A stretch of DNA of 64,000 nt from Glycocaulis sp051859565. GTDB lineage: Bacteria; Pseudomonadota; Alphaproteobacteria; Caulobacterales; Maricaulaceae. The position numbers and the translations under genes were made by a program. This document shows positions 33,320-41,981 of the stretch, piece after piece. The stretch's first letter is position 1, and each line of letters begins with the position of its first letter. Below the pieces are notes generated by a model. It worked only from the letters and a program-made list of their open reading frames with translations. It had not been told where the DNA came from and ran no database searches. The stretch is taken from positions 467,336 to 531,335 of the forward strand of contig NZ_JBHYFK010000001.1 in assembly GCF_051859565.1 (NCBI RefSeq), given 5' to 3'.

Positions 33320-33400
33320 CTAGTCGAGGCGCTTGAACTCGATCAGGTTGAAAAGCGCGAAAAGGCCAAAGCAAAGGCCAAGGGCGATGAGGGCTGCCAT
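33320..33400 (-). CDS. 26-residue single-helix membrane peptide
   Basis: The reverse strand encodes 26 residues: a hydrophobic stretch MAALIALGLCFGLFALFN followed by LIEFKRLD and a stop. It is one membrane helix with a basic C-terminal end. GGAG at 33409-33412, eight bases before the ATG, is a good ribosome binding site, and the next gene on this strand is the CaCA antiporter. The pattern resembles KdpF-type or other regulatory small transporter subunits, but there is no kdp operon here, so that is only an analogy. Too short for ordinary gene finders; real translation is not proven. Confidence 0.55.
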   Translation of the reverse strand: MAALIALGLCFGLFALFNLIEFKRLD

Positions 33401-33542
33401 GAGGTCTGCTCCATTCTTGTTGTGCTGGGCCCGTGAAGGACCACACGAAACTGGCTGATGGTGTCTATAGCGTGCGTTGCATACCCGCACCAGTACGCCT
33501 TGCCGCAATTTTCCGATTTGGGTTGACTCCATCGCAGGGCTG

Positions 33543-33550
33543 TTAACCAT
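33543..33550 (+). promoter_or_regulatory. CtrA-like half-site TTAACCAT
   Basis: TTAACCAT matches the commonly used single-half CtrA motif and lies 61 bases before the start of a small exported protein. An 8-base match can occur by chance; it is recorded because GcrA and another CtrA-like site are also present in this window. Confidence 0.3.
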
Positions 33551-33610
33551 ACGGGCATGGCCTGCCATGAGGCAGGTCAGCACAATTACAGACCAGTCGG
33601 GGAGGAAATC

Positions 33611-33931
33611 ATGAAAATGTTTGCAGCAGGCCTGGTGGCCGCTCTGGGGATGGCCGGTATCGCGCTGGCGAACGGACCTGCAGGGCAGGTCTACGAAAGC
33701 ACCGAAACGGAGTCGGGCCACAGCTACACCTCCACCTTCCATGCTGATGGCCGCTTTACCAACGACATGGGCAATGAGGGGCACTGGACCTACGAAGATG
33801 GCGAGCTGTGCATCATCGTGGGTGAATCATCGCTCTGTAATCCGTTCGAGCCGTCCGAAGTCGGTGAGAGTGTAACGACGGATCAGTGGCGCGCTGACGG
33901 GGTGGAGATAACCATCACCCGGATCGAGTAG
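33611..33931 (+). CDS. Small exported protein of unknown function
   Basis: A 106-residue protein with a clear signal peptide (MKMFAAGLVAALGMAGIALA, residues 1-20). The mature part is acidic and beta-strand-like (YESTETESGHSYTSTFHADG, then GHWTYEDGELCIIV), with two cysteines that could form a disulfide in the periplasm. GGGAGG nine bases before ATG 33611 fixes the start. It lies alone between a half CtrA-like site and a terminator. I do not recognise a family beyond the general look of small periplasmic beta proteins. Confidence 0.7.
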   Translation: MKMFAAGLVAALGMAGIALANGPAGQVYESTETESGHSYTSTFHADGRFTNDMGNEGHWTYEDGELCIIVGESSLCNPFEPSEVGESVTTDQWRADGVEITITRIE

Positions 33932-33959
33932 AACTCTACAGGGCAGCAATCTGGAAGGG

Positions 33960-33990
33960 CCCGTTGTCTTGGCAGGCGACGGGTTCTTTT
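33960..33990 (+). terminator. Terminator after the small exported protein
   Basis: CCCGTTG (33960-33966) pairs with CGACGGG (33977-33983), including one G-T pair, around a 10-base loop, followed by TTCTTTT. Confidence 0.75.
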
Positions 33991-34078
33991 ATGTTTGGTA
34001 AGGTGCGTAAGGCGGGTTGATAGGCGGCACGAGGGGATGACTGCCGCCAGCCCGGTGATGCTGAGGGAGTCACTCAAA

Positions 34079-34393
34079 ATGAATCGTCTGTTTCTTCGTC
34101 CGTTTTCTGCGTCGATGACGCTGGCACTATCCGCGATCCTTGCGCCGATCCTTCTGGTGAGTTTTGCGCTGTTCCAGCCTTCATGGCTTCTTGTGGTGCA
34201 AGACGCGTCCGGCGTCGTTTACCGCTTCATCACCAGCACCGATCTGCCGCCGACCTACCGCGCTGCCTTGCGCCAGTGGACGAGTGAGCCGCAGTTCACG
34301 CTGGTGTTCTTCACGATCATCGCGCGCGTCATTATCGCGCTCTTCGCAACTTCCTTCACCATTGCGGTGCGTCCGCTCATGCGCCGTGACTAG
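34079..34393 (+). CDS. Small membrane protein of unknown function
   Basis: A 104-residue protein with two predicted membrane helices, about residues 12-36 (SMTLALSAILAPILLVSFAL as core) and 75-96 (VFFTIIARVIIALFATSFTI), separated by a periplasmic or cytoplasmic loop of some 38 residues rich in polar and aromatic residues. The start ATG 34079 follows GGGAG. No family is recognised. It is convergent with the first entericidin-like gene; a hairpin between the two probably stops both transcripts. Confidence 0.6.
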   Translation: MNRLFLRPFSASMTLALSAILAPILLVSFALFQPSWLLVVQDASGVVYRFITSTDLPPTYRAALRQWTSEPQFTLVFFTIIARVIIALFATSFTIAVRPLMRRD

Positions 34394-34423
34394 GTTGCAG
34401 GCTCTTCCCGGATGACCAGACAG

Positions 34424-34456
34424 AAACAAGGGCGGCTCCGTAGGGGCCGCCCTCGT
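34424..34456. terminator. Bidirectional terminator between convergent genes
   Basis: GGGCGGC (34430-34436) pairs perfectly with GCCGCCC (34446-34452) around a 9-base loop. On the reverse strand it is followed by TTGTTTCTG, suited to the first entericidin gene. Confidence 0.65.
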
Positions 34457-34490
34457 TCGTAAGGAGCAAGAAAACCCAGAGGCGCAGATT

Positions 34491-34619
34491 TTAGTCCGCC
34501 GCGTCCTCGATGGCTTCGCCGGTCCGCTGGATGTCCTGTCCCGCACCCTGCACGGTGTTGCAGGCGGCGAGGGCGAACATCATGACGGCAACACTAAGAA
34601 TCTGAAGGGTCTCACGCAT
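34491..34619 (-). CDS. Entericidin-like lipoprotein 1
   Basis: A 42-residue lipoprotein precursor. A hydrophobic signal ends in the lipobox FALAACNT, with the lipidated cysteine at residue 20; the mature part reads CNTVQGAGQDIQRTGEAIED, the entericidin A/B pattern CNT-x-x-G-x-G-x-D. AGGAG seven bases before the ATG. Entericidin B is an osmotically induced bacteriolytic lipoprotein with entericidin A as its antidote in E. coli, but most alphaproteobacterial members are uncharacterised. It is the leftmost of three tandem copies on this strand. Confidence 0.9.
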   Translation of the reverse strand: MRETLQILSVAVMMFALAACNTVQGAGQDIQRTGEAIEDAAD

Positions 34620-34715
34620 CGGAATTCTCCTGTCTTCATCCGGCATTTCATGCCGTGGTGACGGGTTAACGCGCGATCTCGAGTTTGGCTCCCTTCGCTG
34701 ACGACTCTTTCAAAA

Positions 34716-34844
34716 TCAGGTAGTGAGATCCTCAAGCGCCTCGCCGGTGCGGGTAATGTCGCGGCCAACACCCTGAATGGTATTGCAGGCCGAAAGACCC
34801 AGAGCGAGCATGGACAGGGCCGCTGCCATAATCATCCGTTTCAT
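34716..34844 (-). CDS. Entericidin-like lipoprotein 2
   Basis: A 42-residue lipoprotein precursor, second of the tandem triplet. The signal segment MKRMIMAAALSMLALGLSAC ends in lipobox GLSAC; the mature part CNTIQGVGRDITRTGEALED follows. GGAG lies eleven bases before the ATG at 34844. It is much closer to copy 3 in the mature region (CNTIQGVGRDITR identical) than to copy 1, which suggests stepwise duplication. Gaps of about 95 bases separate it from both neighbours, so each copy may have its own promoter. Confidence 0.9.
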   Translation of the reverse strand: MKRMIMAAALSMLALGLSACNTIQGVGRDITRTGEALEDLTT

Positions 34845-34938
34845 TCCGATATCTCCATGTTGACGGCCGCAACCGGCCAAGGGCCACTTTACCCGATCCT
34901 TATACGCCCGGCGCGCCGTTTTGGTCTCACCGCGGCCG

Positions 34939-35070
34939 CTATTGCGTGATGTCGTCAAGGAACTCGCCGACGCGGGTGATATCGCGGCCAACGCCCTGAA
35001 TCGTGTTGCAGCCCGTCAGGGCGAGCAGCAGCGCTCCGGCAAGCAGTGTAGATGCAAGCGCTCTCGTCAT
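34939..35070 (-). CDS. Entericidin-like lipoprotein 3
   Basis: A 43-residue lipoprotein precursor, the promoter-distal or first-transcribed member of the triplet. Lipobox ALTGC with lipidated cysteine at residue 21 and mature CNTIQGVGRDITRVGEFLDD. ATG at 35070 gives the normal signal length; the ribosome binding site (CGGGAA) is weak, and an upstream in-frame extension to 35163 is not supported. Copies 2 and 3 share the same 13 mature residues. Confidence 0.88.
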   Translation of the reverse strand: MTRALASTLLAGALLLALTGCNTIQGVGRDITRVGEFLDDITQ

Positions 35071-35160
35071 GGCTTTGATTCCCGGAAAAAACACGTCCCT
35101 TGTGCCGTTTTGCCTGCCGATGGTGGACAAAAGGCTAACGCGCCGCCTGCCGGCCAATAG

Positions 35161-35190
35161 CAAAACGCCCGGCCGCAGCGGGCCGGGCGT
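35161..35190 (-). terminator. Terminator of the M13 peptidase gene
   Basis: ACGCCCGGCC (35165-35174) pairs perfectly with GGCCGGGCGT (35181-35190), six-base loop. Read on the reverse strand the stem is followed by TTTTG, which matches termination of the leftward peptidase gene. Confidence 0.85.
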
Positions 35191-35217
35191 CTGCCAGTGT
35201 CAGATCGTGCTCTGGAA

Positions 35218-37305
35218 CTACCAGATGCGTACGCGCTCTTCTGGCGGCAGGTAGAGCTCATGCTCTTCGGTGACGCCGAACGCCTCGTACCAGGCGTCCA
35301 GATTGCGCACCACGCCGTTCACCCGGTACATGCCGGGCGAATGCGGGCCGGTGGCCAGCTGGGCGCGCAGCGCATCATCACGGAACAGGGTCCGCCAGAC
35401 CTGTGCCCAGGCCAGGAAGAAGCGCTGGTCGCCGGTATAGCCGTCGATCACCGGAGCTTCGCCATCGGGATAGTGCTCGGCGGCGTAGGCACGGTAGGCC
35501 TCATACGCCATCTGCATGCCGCCCAGATCGCCGATATTCTCGCCCAGCGCGACGCGGCCGTTCACACACTCGTCCGGGAAGGGGCAGAAGCCGTTATACT
35601 GCTCCACCAGGCGGTCAGACCGCTCCACGAACCGCGAATTGGTTTCCTCGGTCCACCAGTCGCGAATGCGGCCCTCGGCATCGAAGCGGCGGCCGTTATC
35701 GTCAAAGCCGTGGCCGATCTCGTGACCGATAACCGCCCCGATAGCCCCGTAATTCATGGCCGGGTCGGCATTCATGTCAAAGAAGGGTGCCTGCAGAATG
35801 CCCGCCGGGAAGGTGATCTGGTTCATCAGCGGATTGTAGCTGGCATTGACGATTTGCGGCGGCCAGCTCCACAGGCGGCGGTCAACCGGGTCCGGGAACC
35901 GGCGCAGCTGTTCTGCCCAGGCGAATTCCGACAGGCGCATCCGGTTGCCGAAATAGTCGTCAGCCCGGATTTCGAGGCCATCATATTCGTTCCAGACTTC
36001 CGGATAGCCGATGCGCGGTTCAAACGTCGACAGCTTGGTCAACGCCTGCGCGCGGGTTTCCTCATCCATCCACTCAAGACGTTCAAGACGGCCCTGGAAG
36101 CCTTCCACCAGGTTCTGGATCAGCTCGTCCATCTGACGGCTGGCCTCTGGCGGGAAGTGACGCTCGACATAGACCTGCCCGACCGGGTGGCCGAGGGCGC
36201 CATTGACCAGCTGCACACCGCGCAGCTCGCGCGTACGCTGCTCTTCGGTTCCGCTCAGCGTGCGGCTGTAGAAGTCGAAATTGGCCTGATCAAAGGCTGA
36301 CGGCAGCCAGGATGCCCGGCTCGAAATGAAGTGAAAGCTTAGCCAGGCTTGCAGAAGCTCGACATCCGTCTGCGCCATGAGGGCGCCCGCATCGGTGATG
36401 GCGCTTGGCTGGGCTACCACGATCTCGCCTTCTGCCGGCAGACCGCGGTCTTCCAGCGCCGCTTGCAGGTTCAGCTCCGGTGCCAGTGCGATGAAGTCTT
36501 CAACGCTCATCCGGTTATTGGTCAGCGTGACATCGCGTGAGTCTTCGCGGGTCCAGTGAGCCTCAGCCAGCGCCGTTTCCAGGTCGAGGATCTGCTGGGC
36601 GCGCATCTCGCCGTCAGGCATGCCTGCAAGCTCGAAAATCTGCGCGATATAGGCGCGGTAGGCGTCGCGGTATTCCGGGAAGCGGCCGGTATCGAGCAGG
36701 TAATAGTCACGGCTCGGCAGGGCGAGGCCCGACTGGCCGGACCGCATGATGTAGGCGTCCGGGTTTTCCGGATCCGGACTGATCGATACCCAGTAGGGCG
36801 CATGATAGTCGCGCCGGGCCATCAGGGCGGCAATGTCCTCGAAGCTTTCGGCTGCCGCAATCGTATCAAGATAAGGCTGGGCCGGTTCCAGGCCGCGCGC
36901 CTCGATGGCGTCCGCATTCATCCAGCTGGCATAAAGATCGCCGATCAGCTGCTCGTTGGAGCCGGCAGGGCCGCCGCGCTCGCCAGCTTCCAGCACGATG
37001 GCCTGAACCTGCTGTTCGACTTCCAGCGACAGCATGTCAAACACGCCATAGCGGGCGCGGTCTGACGGGATTTCGGTGGTCTCGGCCCACACCCCGTTGG
37101 CATAGGCAAAGAAGTCATCGCCCGGCGCCACATCGGTGTTCATGCCGGCCGTGTCAAAGCCGAACGTGCCAAAACGCGGCTCGCCGGCAACTTCGGTGGT
37201 TTCGGCAACGGCTGCATCCTCGGCGCCGTCGCTGCTGACCGTGCCTTGCGTGTCGCACGCCATAAGAACGGCCACGCAGCACCCTGCTAGCAGAAAATGT
37301 CTCAT
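35218..37305 (-). CDS. M13-family metallopeptidase lipoprotein (PepO/neprilysin-like)
   Basis: A 695-residue zinc peptidase. The N-terminus is a lipoprotein signal (lipobox VLMAC, cysteine at residue 17), so it should be membrane-anchored in the periplasm. The catalytic motif HEIGHGFDD (HExxH), the second zinc ligand motif GENIGDLGG and the substrate-binding NASYNP motif are all present, so it is probably active. M13 enzymes cleave small peptides at the amino side of hydrophobic residues. ATG 37305 follows GGGGAG; the frame start at 37422 is discarded. It is downstream of the RND operon but separated by its own terminator. Confidence 0.95.
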   Translation of the reverse strand: MRHFLLAGCCVAVLMACDTQGTVSSDGAEDAAVAETTEVAGEPRFGTFGFDTAGMNTDVAPGDDFFAYANGVWAETTEIPSDRARYGVFDMLSLEVEQQVQAIVLEAGERGGPAGSNEQLIGDLYASWMNADAIEARGLEPAQPYLDTIAAAESFEDIAALMARRDYHAPYWVSISPDPENPDAYIMRSGQSGLALPSRDYYLLDTGRFPEYRDAYRAYIAQIFELAGMPDGEMRAQQILDLETALAEAHWTREDSRDVTLTNNRMSVEDFIALAPELNLQAALEDRGLPAEGEIVVAQPSAITDAGALMAQTDVELLQAWLSFHFISSRASWLPSAFDQANFDFYSRTLSGTEEQRTRELRGVQLVNGALGHPVGQVYVERHFPPEASRQMDELIQNLVEGFQGRLERLEWMDEETRAQALTKLSTFEPRIGYPEVWNEYDGLEIRADDYFGNRMRLSEFAWAEQLRRFPDPVDRRLWSWPPQIVNASYNPLMNQITFPAGILQAPFFDMNADPAMNYGAIGAVIGHEIGHGFDDNGRRFDAEGRIRDWWTEETNSRFVERSDRLVEQYNGFCPFPDECVNGRVALGENIGDLGGMQMAYEAYRAYAAEHYPDGEAPVIDGYTGDQRFFLAWAQVWRTLFRDDALRAQLATGPHSPGMYRVNGVVRNLDAWYEAFGVTEEHELYLPPEERVRIW

Positions 37306-37381
37306 CTCAGTCTCCCCTTCGGATGCGGCAACGTGATGACCGCTCCGTCTCAAAACTGGTGGAAAACTAGGCCCCACCAAT

Positions 37382-37424
37382 AAAAATGGCCATGGCGGGA
37401 CGCAGTGTCTGCGCCCCGCCATGG
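37382..37424 (-). terminator. Terminator of the RND efflux operon
   Basis: CCATGGCGGG (37390-37399) pairs perfectly with CCCGCCATGG (37415-37424); an inner CGCA/TGCG pair lengthens the stem. On the reverse strand it is followed by ATTTTTATT. Confidence 0.85.
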
Positions 37425-37436
37425 CGGATTTCAGGC

Positions 37437-40400
37437 CTATTCGGCCGGATGTTCGAGCTGACCGATATCGATATCGGTGCCGCTGGTATCGCCTTCATAG
37501 CCTGAGCCGATGCCGGGCCGCTTCTCTCCGGTCCACAAGGACAGAACCGTACGCTTGATATCGACGCCGATGGCGTAGAGCGCAGGCACCATGAAGAGGG
37601 TGAGGAACAGGGCGAACACCACCGCAAACCCGAGTGAAACCACCATGGGCTTGAGGAATTGCGCGGCCGTGGATCGCTCCGCGATCATCGGCAGAACGCC
37701 GATAAACGTGGTCACGGTCGTAAGCAGGATGGGCCGGAACCGCTGAACCCCCGCATCGACGAGCGCCTGGAATGCGCCGACACCGCGTTCGCGCAGCCGG
37801 TTCACGAAATCCACCAGAACCAGGTTGTCGTTGATGACGATGCCTGCTGCTGCCCCCACACCAAACATGGAGAACAGGGCAAACGGCACACCCAGTATCA
37901 TGTGGCCGAAGACCGCACCCGCAAAGGCGAAGGGTATGGCAGTCATGATGAGCAAGGGCTGGGCGTAGGAGCGGAAAGCAACCGCCAGCAGGACATACAT
38001 CATGCCGATCATCACGATCTGCAGGATGACAATCTCGCCCAGAAACTCCGCCTCGCCTTCGGCCTGCCCGATGGCACCTACCGACACGCCCGGATAGCGT
38101 TCCCGCCACGCCGGGAAGAACTCCTCGGTGATCTGGCGGCGGATGGCACGTGCGGCATCAGGGTCACTGACCTCCGCACTGACCCGTACCGTACGCTGGC
38201 GTTCGCGGCGCTGGATCCGGTTGATGCCCGGGGCAAACTCTGCATCCGCCACGGCCGCCAGGGGAATCTCACGGCCATCAGGTGTGCGGATGCGCAGCTG
38301 GTTGATGGCATCAAGGCTCTCGCGGGCATCGCGGGGATAGCGCACCATCACCCTGACATCTTCACCACCGCGCGGCAGACGCTGCACTTCCTGGCCGTAG
38401 AAGGCCTGGCGGACCTGCTGGGTCACATCGACGAGCGTCAGCCCCAGAGCCTGTGCGTCAGGCCGCAATGTCAGACGCAGTTCATCGGCGGAGGTCTGCA
38501 GATTGTCGACGACGTCATAGGTAGCCGGGAAGCCGCGCAGCGCTTCTTTCAGCTCGTCGGCAGCAGCGCGTAAAACGTCGATATCAGGATGGTTGATGGC
38601 AAAATCGATCGCCGGTCCAACCTCGTTGAGTGTCGCGTCGAAGCGGATTTCCTCTGCATCCGGGACGGCACCCAGCTCGTCACGCAGGCGCTGGGCAATG
38701 TCGGCGGAGGGCAACCGTCCGGGACGCGCTTCGGGCGGAGCAAGACTGATCCATGCCCGGATCTGTCCTTGCGTGGCCAGCGTGGAACGGTTGCGGATGA
38801 CGTCTATCTCCCCGGGAAATTCTTCCCGGTAGGCGTTCTGGACCACAGTCTGCGCCGCCTCCAGCCGTTCGCGGATCTCATCGGTGCGCTGCCAGGGTGT
38901 GCCTTCGGCAAGCTGTATATTCACCTGAATGAGGTCGCTTTCGATCTCCGGCATGAAGCGGAACGGCAGCCGACCCGTATTCATCAGCACAATCGCCAGC
39001 GCGAACAGGCCGATGAATACCGCAAATGTCGCATAGCGATGGCGCAGGGACAGCGCCAGGAACGGTCCGTAGGCATGGCGGGAGAACCAGACCAGGCTGT
39101 CAGCAATCTTCGCCTGGAAGCGGATGAAATAGCCGGAAACGCCTTTGGGTTCCTGCGGCTTGATATGCGCCAGGTGCGCAGGCAGGATCAGGAAGGCTTC
39201 GATGAGCGAGAAGGTCAGCGCCGCGATCACCACCAGCGATATCTGCCGGGTGAACTGCACTTCCGGTCCGGACAGCATCATCCAGGGCGCGAAGGCCATC
39301 ATCGAGGTGATGACCGCGAACACGACCGGCTTGGCCACCATCTGGACGCCAACTACGGCTGCGGTCAGGCCTTCCTCGCCGCGCTCCACCCGGTTGTGGA
39401 TATTCTCCCCGACAATGATTGCGTCGTCGACGATAACCCCGATCACGATGAGGAACGCAAACAGCGACAGGAAGTTCAGTGTCACGCCAATGAGTGGCAG
39501 CAGCATGAACGCGCCGGCAAAGGCCGTGGCGATGCCGATCGTCACCCAGAAAGCCACGATGGGGCGCAGGAACAGGATCAGAATGACCAGTACGAGCGCG
39601 AGACCGAGCAGGGCCGAGCTGCCGATGACGTTCAGCTGCGAGTTGAACTGGTCGGCCCCGTCCCACCATTCCGAGATGGTGACAGTTTCCGGCAGGTCGC
39701 GCTGCTTGCGCTCTATGTAGGCCGACAGCTGGCGGGACACATTGATCACGTCCGAATTGCCGGTCGACATCAGCGTGATCAGCACCATCGGCTCGCCGTT
39801 GAAGGTCGCCTGGAAGGGGCGGTCCTCAAGACCGTCAATGACAGTGGCGATATCGCGCACGCGGATGATGCCGCCGCCGGGGGTCTGGCGCACGACAATA
39901 TTGCCGAACTCATCAGCGGTATCTGCCAGCTGGCGTGCGGCAAAGCGCACATCGCCCAGATCGGTGCGCACCGAACCCGCAGACAGGTTGAGCGAGCTGG
40001 TGGAGATGGCCCGTGACAGCTCGGCAATCGTGATGCCGTAGCGGCGCATGTTCTCCTCGGAAATCTCAATCGAGACTTCTTCGGGCAGCCGTGCCTGGGT
40101 ATTGACCGAGGCGATTTCGGGAATGGCCGCGCTCAGCTCGTTGCGGATTTCGCGGGCTATGCGTTGCAGCTCGCGCCGGTCAATATTGCCGTGGATGGCG
40201 ATACCGGCGACCTGACTGCGCGACTGCCATTGCGTCACGCGCGGCTGGAAGGCGTCAATGGGCAGGTTGTTGATGGAGTCCACCTGCAGCTTGACCGCGT
40301 CGAGGAACTCCTTGGGATCAACGGTGCTATTGCCCTCGATATTGACCCATCCACTGCCCTCGACTGCGGTGGCTGTCACGCGGCGCACACCATCGACCGC

Positions 40401-40646
40401 CGTGATGGCTTCCTCGACGCGCAGGATGATCTGTTCCTCGATCTCTTGCGGCGAGGCACCCGGCCAGGCCACCGATACCGTGGCGCCGGCAAACGATGCA
40501 GCGGGGTTTTCGTCCCGCTGGATCTGCGAGTAGCCGATAAAGCCGCCCACAAGGGCGATAATCATCAGAAGGTTTGCGGCAATGGAATTGCCCGCCCACC
40601 AGGCCAGCAGGCCGCCGTGGGGTTTTTCGTCTGGACGTTCAACCAT
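37437..40646 (-). CDS. RND-family efflux permease (inner-membrane pump)
   Basis: A 1069-residue proton-driven RND pump with twelve membrane helices and two large periplasmic porter domains. The proton-relay region in helix 4 reads GVIVDDAIIVGENIHNRVE, and SVAWPGASPQEIEEQI near residue 60 and the C-terminal GIVINDNLVLVDFVN repeat are typical. It is closest in style to hydrophobe/amphiphile exporters of the HAE-1/MexF-like broad group; the substrate is unknown. It is the third gene of an outer-membrane factor, adaptor, pump operon, 24 bases after the adaptor. Confidence 0.94.
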   Translation of the reverse strand: MVERPDEKPHGGLLAWWAGNSIAANLLMIIALVGGFIGYSQIQRDENPAASFAGATVSVAWPGASPQEIEEQIILRVEEAITAVDGVRRVTATAVEGSGWVNIEGNSTVDPKEFLDAVKLQVDSINNLPIDAFQPRVTQWQSRSQVAGIAIHGNIDRRELQRIAREIRNELSAAIPEIASVNTQARLPEEVSIEISEENMRRYGITIAELSRAISTSSLNLSAGSVRTDLGDVRFAARQLADTADEFGNIVVRQTPGGGIIRVRDIATVIDGLEDRPFQATFNGEPMVLITLMSTGNSDVINVSRQLSAYIERKQRDLPETVTISEWWDGADQFNSQLNVIGSSALLGLALVLVILILFLRPIVAFWVTIGIATAFAGAFMLLPLIGVTLNFLSLFAFLIVIGVIVDDAIIVGENIHNRVERGEEGLTAAVVGVQMVAKPVVFAVITSMMAFAPWMMLSGPEVQFTRQISLVVIAALTFSLIEAFLILPAHLAHIKPQEPKGVSGYFIRFQAKIADSLVWFSRHAYGPFLALSLRHRYATFAVFIGLFALAIVLMNTGRLPFRFMPEIESDLIQVNIQLAEGTPWQRTDEIRERLEAAQTVVQNAYREEFPGEIDVIRNRSTLATQGQIRAWISLAPPEARPGRLPSADIAQRLRDELGAVPDAEEIRFDATLNEVGPAIDFAINHPDIDVLRAAADELKEALRGFPATYDVVDNLQTSADELRLTLRPDAQALGLTLVDVTQQVRQAFYGQEVQRLPRGGEDVRVMVRYPRDARESLDAINQLRIRTPDGREIPLAAVADAEFAPGINRIQRRERQRTVRVSAEVSDPDAARAIRRQITEEFFPAWRERYPGVSVGAIGQAEGEAEFLGEIVILQIVMIGMMYVLLAVAFRSYAQPLLIMTAIPFAFAGAVFGHMILGVPFALFSMFGVGAAAGIVINDNLVLVDFVNRLRERGVGAFQALVDAGVQRFRPILLTTVTTFIGVLPMIAERSTAAQFLKPMVVSLGFAVVFALFLTLFMVPALYAIGVDIKRTVLSLWTGEKRPGIGSGYEGDTSGTDIDIGQLEHPAE

Positions 40647-40670
40647 GGTTCAGATCCTCGGCAGCTGCCT

Positions 40671-41954
40671 CTAGTCGGCGCTGGCTACAGACGCATTGGC
40701 GTCCGGGTTGGCGGTTTGCGGCTCACCGGCTTCGGCAGCAGCGGGCTCGACGGTTTCGGTGCCGGGGAAGATCGGCTCGCCATCGCTGTCGAGTGCCCGG
40801 ATGCGCATGCCATCGGCAGCGCCGCGCAGCGGTGATGTGACAACAAACTCACCTGCCTCGACACCGCTGGCGACGACCAGTCTTTGCGGGCTGCTTTCAA
40901 CAATTTCCACCGTCCTGACAGACAGCGTCCCGTCGGGGCGGGCCACCAGCACCTGGTCTGCGCCGCGCAGGGCGCTGCGCGGAAGGGTGATGGCGGTCTC
41001 CAGCGAGCGGCCCGGCACGCGTGCTTCGACAAACAGCCCCATGGCAAGAGGCGCGCCGGTAGCTTCGGCGGCTGCACCAAACGGATCCGCGACCTCTGCA
41101 ATGGCGTAGAGCGTGCGCGTTTGCGGATCGATGCTGCTATCGGTGCGCACGATGCGGCCCTCCCATTCACGCCACGCACCGGCCAGATTGGCGCCGAGCG
41201 TCACAACAGGCGCCGCTTCGAAGCTGTCGGCGCGGAACGCGACCGGAATACCGGCCCGGCCAAGCTCGCTGTCGGTAAAGGGCAGGCGTACCTGGGCGGT
41301 GTCGGTGGAGAATATCTCCCCGATCCGGGCACCCGGACCCACATACTGGCCGAGATCAGCCAGTTTCTCGCGGACACGTCCGTTGAACGGAGCCGTAATG
41401 CGGGTGCGTGCAAGTGCCAGCCGGGCTTCGCGCAAAGATGCCTCCGCGCCGGCCAGCTGCGCGCGCGCATCAGCCAGTTGAGGCTGACGCAGCGTCAGGG
41501 CCGACGCATCGCCTTCCCCGATAGCGCCCCATTCCTCCGCCGCAAGCTCGGCCTCGGCTTCCTCGCGGACGAGGGCTTGCCGGCGCTGGGTCACAAGCGC
41601 TTCGGCGCGGGTCACTGCCAGACGGTAATCCTCATCTTCGAGGCGCACCAGCACGTCGCCCTCTTCAAAGAAACCGCCTTGCGTGAAGTTCGGGTTCACA
41701 TAGGCGATCCGCCCGGAGACCTGAGCGACAAGCCCGATCTGCGTGACGGGTGAAACCTCGCCCTGCGTGCTGACGAGCAGGCGGACAGGGCTCTGCACCG
41801 CTTCAGCGACGAAGACCGCAGCAGGCCGGGGGACCGGCGTCTCGCGCTCGGGACGCGGCTGGGTTGCACCCAGTATGACGAACAAGGCGATGAACGCGGC
41901 GATAATCAGCATCGGCAAGCCGATAAGCAGGAAGCGTCCGGTAGTTTTTGACAT
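40671..41954 (-). CDS. RND efflux periplasmic adaptor (membrane fusion protein)
   Basis: A 427-residue adaptor. One N-terminal membrane helix (about residues 9-30, LIGLPMLIIAAFIALFVILG) anchors it; a beta-barrel/lipoyl half motif (QVSGRIAYVNPNFTQGGFFEEGDVLVRLE), a helical hairpin of some 90 residues, and the returning lipoyl half (ARTRITAPFNGRVREKLADLG) follow. It couples the pump to the outer membrane channel. The frame start is TTG at 41960, but ATG 41954 with AGAGG six bases earlier is preferred. Confidence 0.94.
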   Translation of the reverse strand: MSKTTGRFLLIGLPMLIIAAFIALFVILGATQPRPERETPVPRPAAVFVAEAVQSPVRLLVSTQGEVSPVTQIGLVAQVSGRIAYVNPNFTQGGFFEEGDVLVRLEDEDYRLAVTRAEALVTQRRQALVREEAEAELAAEEWGAIGEGDASALTLRQPQLADARAQLAGAEASLREARLALARTRITAPFNGRVREKLADLGQYVGPGARIGEIFSTDTAQVRLPFTDSELGRAGIPVAFRADSFEAAPVVTLGANLAGAWREWEGRIVRTDSSIDPQTRTLYAIAEVADPFGAAAEATGAPLAMGLFVEARVPGRSLETAITLPRSALRGADQVLVARPDGTLSVRTVEIVESSPQRLVVASGVEAGEFVVTSPLRGAADGMRIRALDSDGEPIFPGTETVEPAAAEAGEPQTANPDANASVASAD

Positions 41955-41981
41955 GACCAACCTCTTGAAGACGTATTCTTT

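Noticed and set aside
35197..36300. 367-codon forward frame over the M13 peptidase gene
   Set aside because: Shadow of a verified peptidase; no supporting signal.
38589..40016. 475-codon forward frame over the RND pump gene
   Set aside because: Antisense to a fully motif-supported efflux pump; no ribosome binding site and no recognisable domain.
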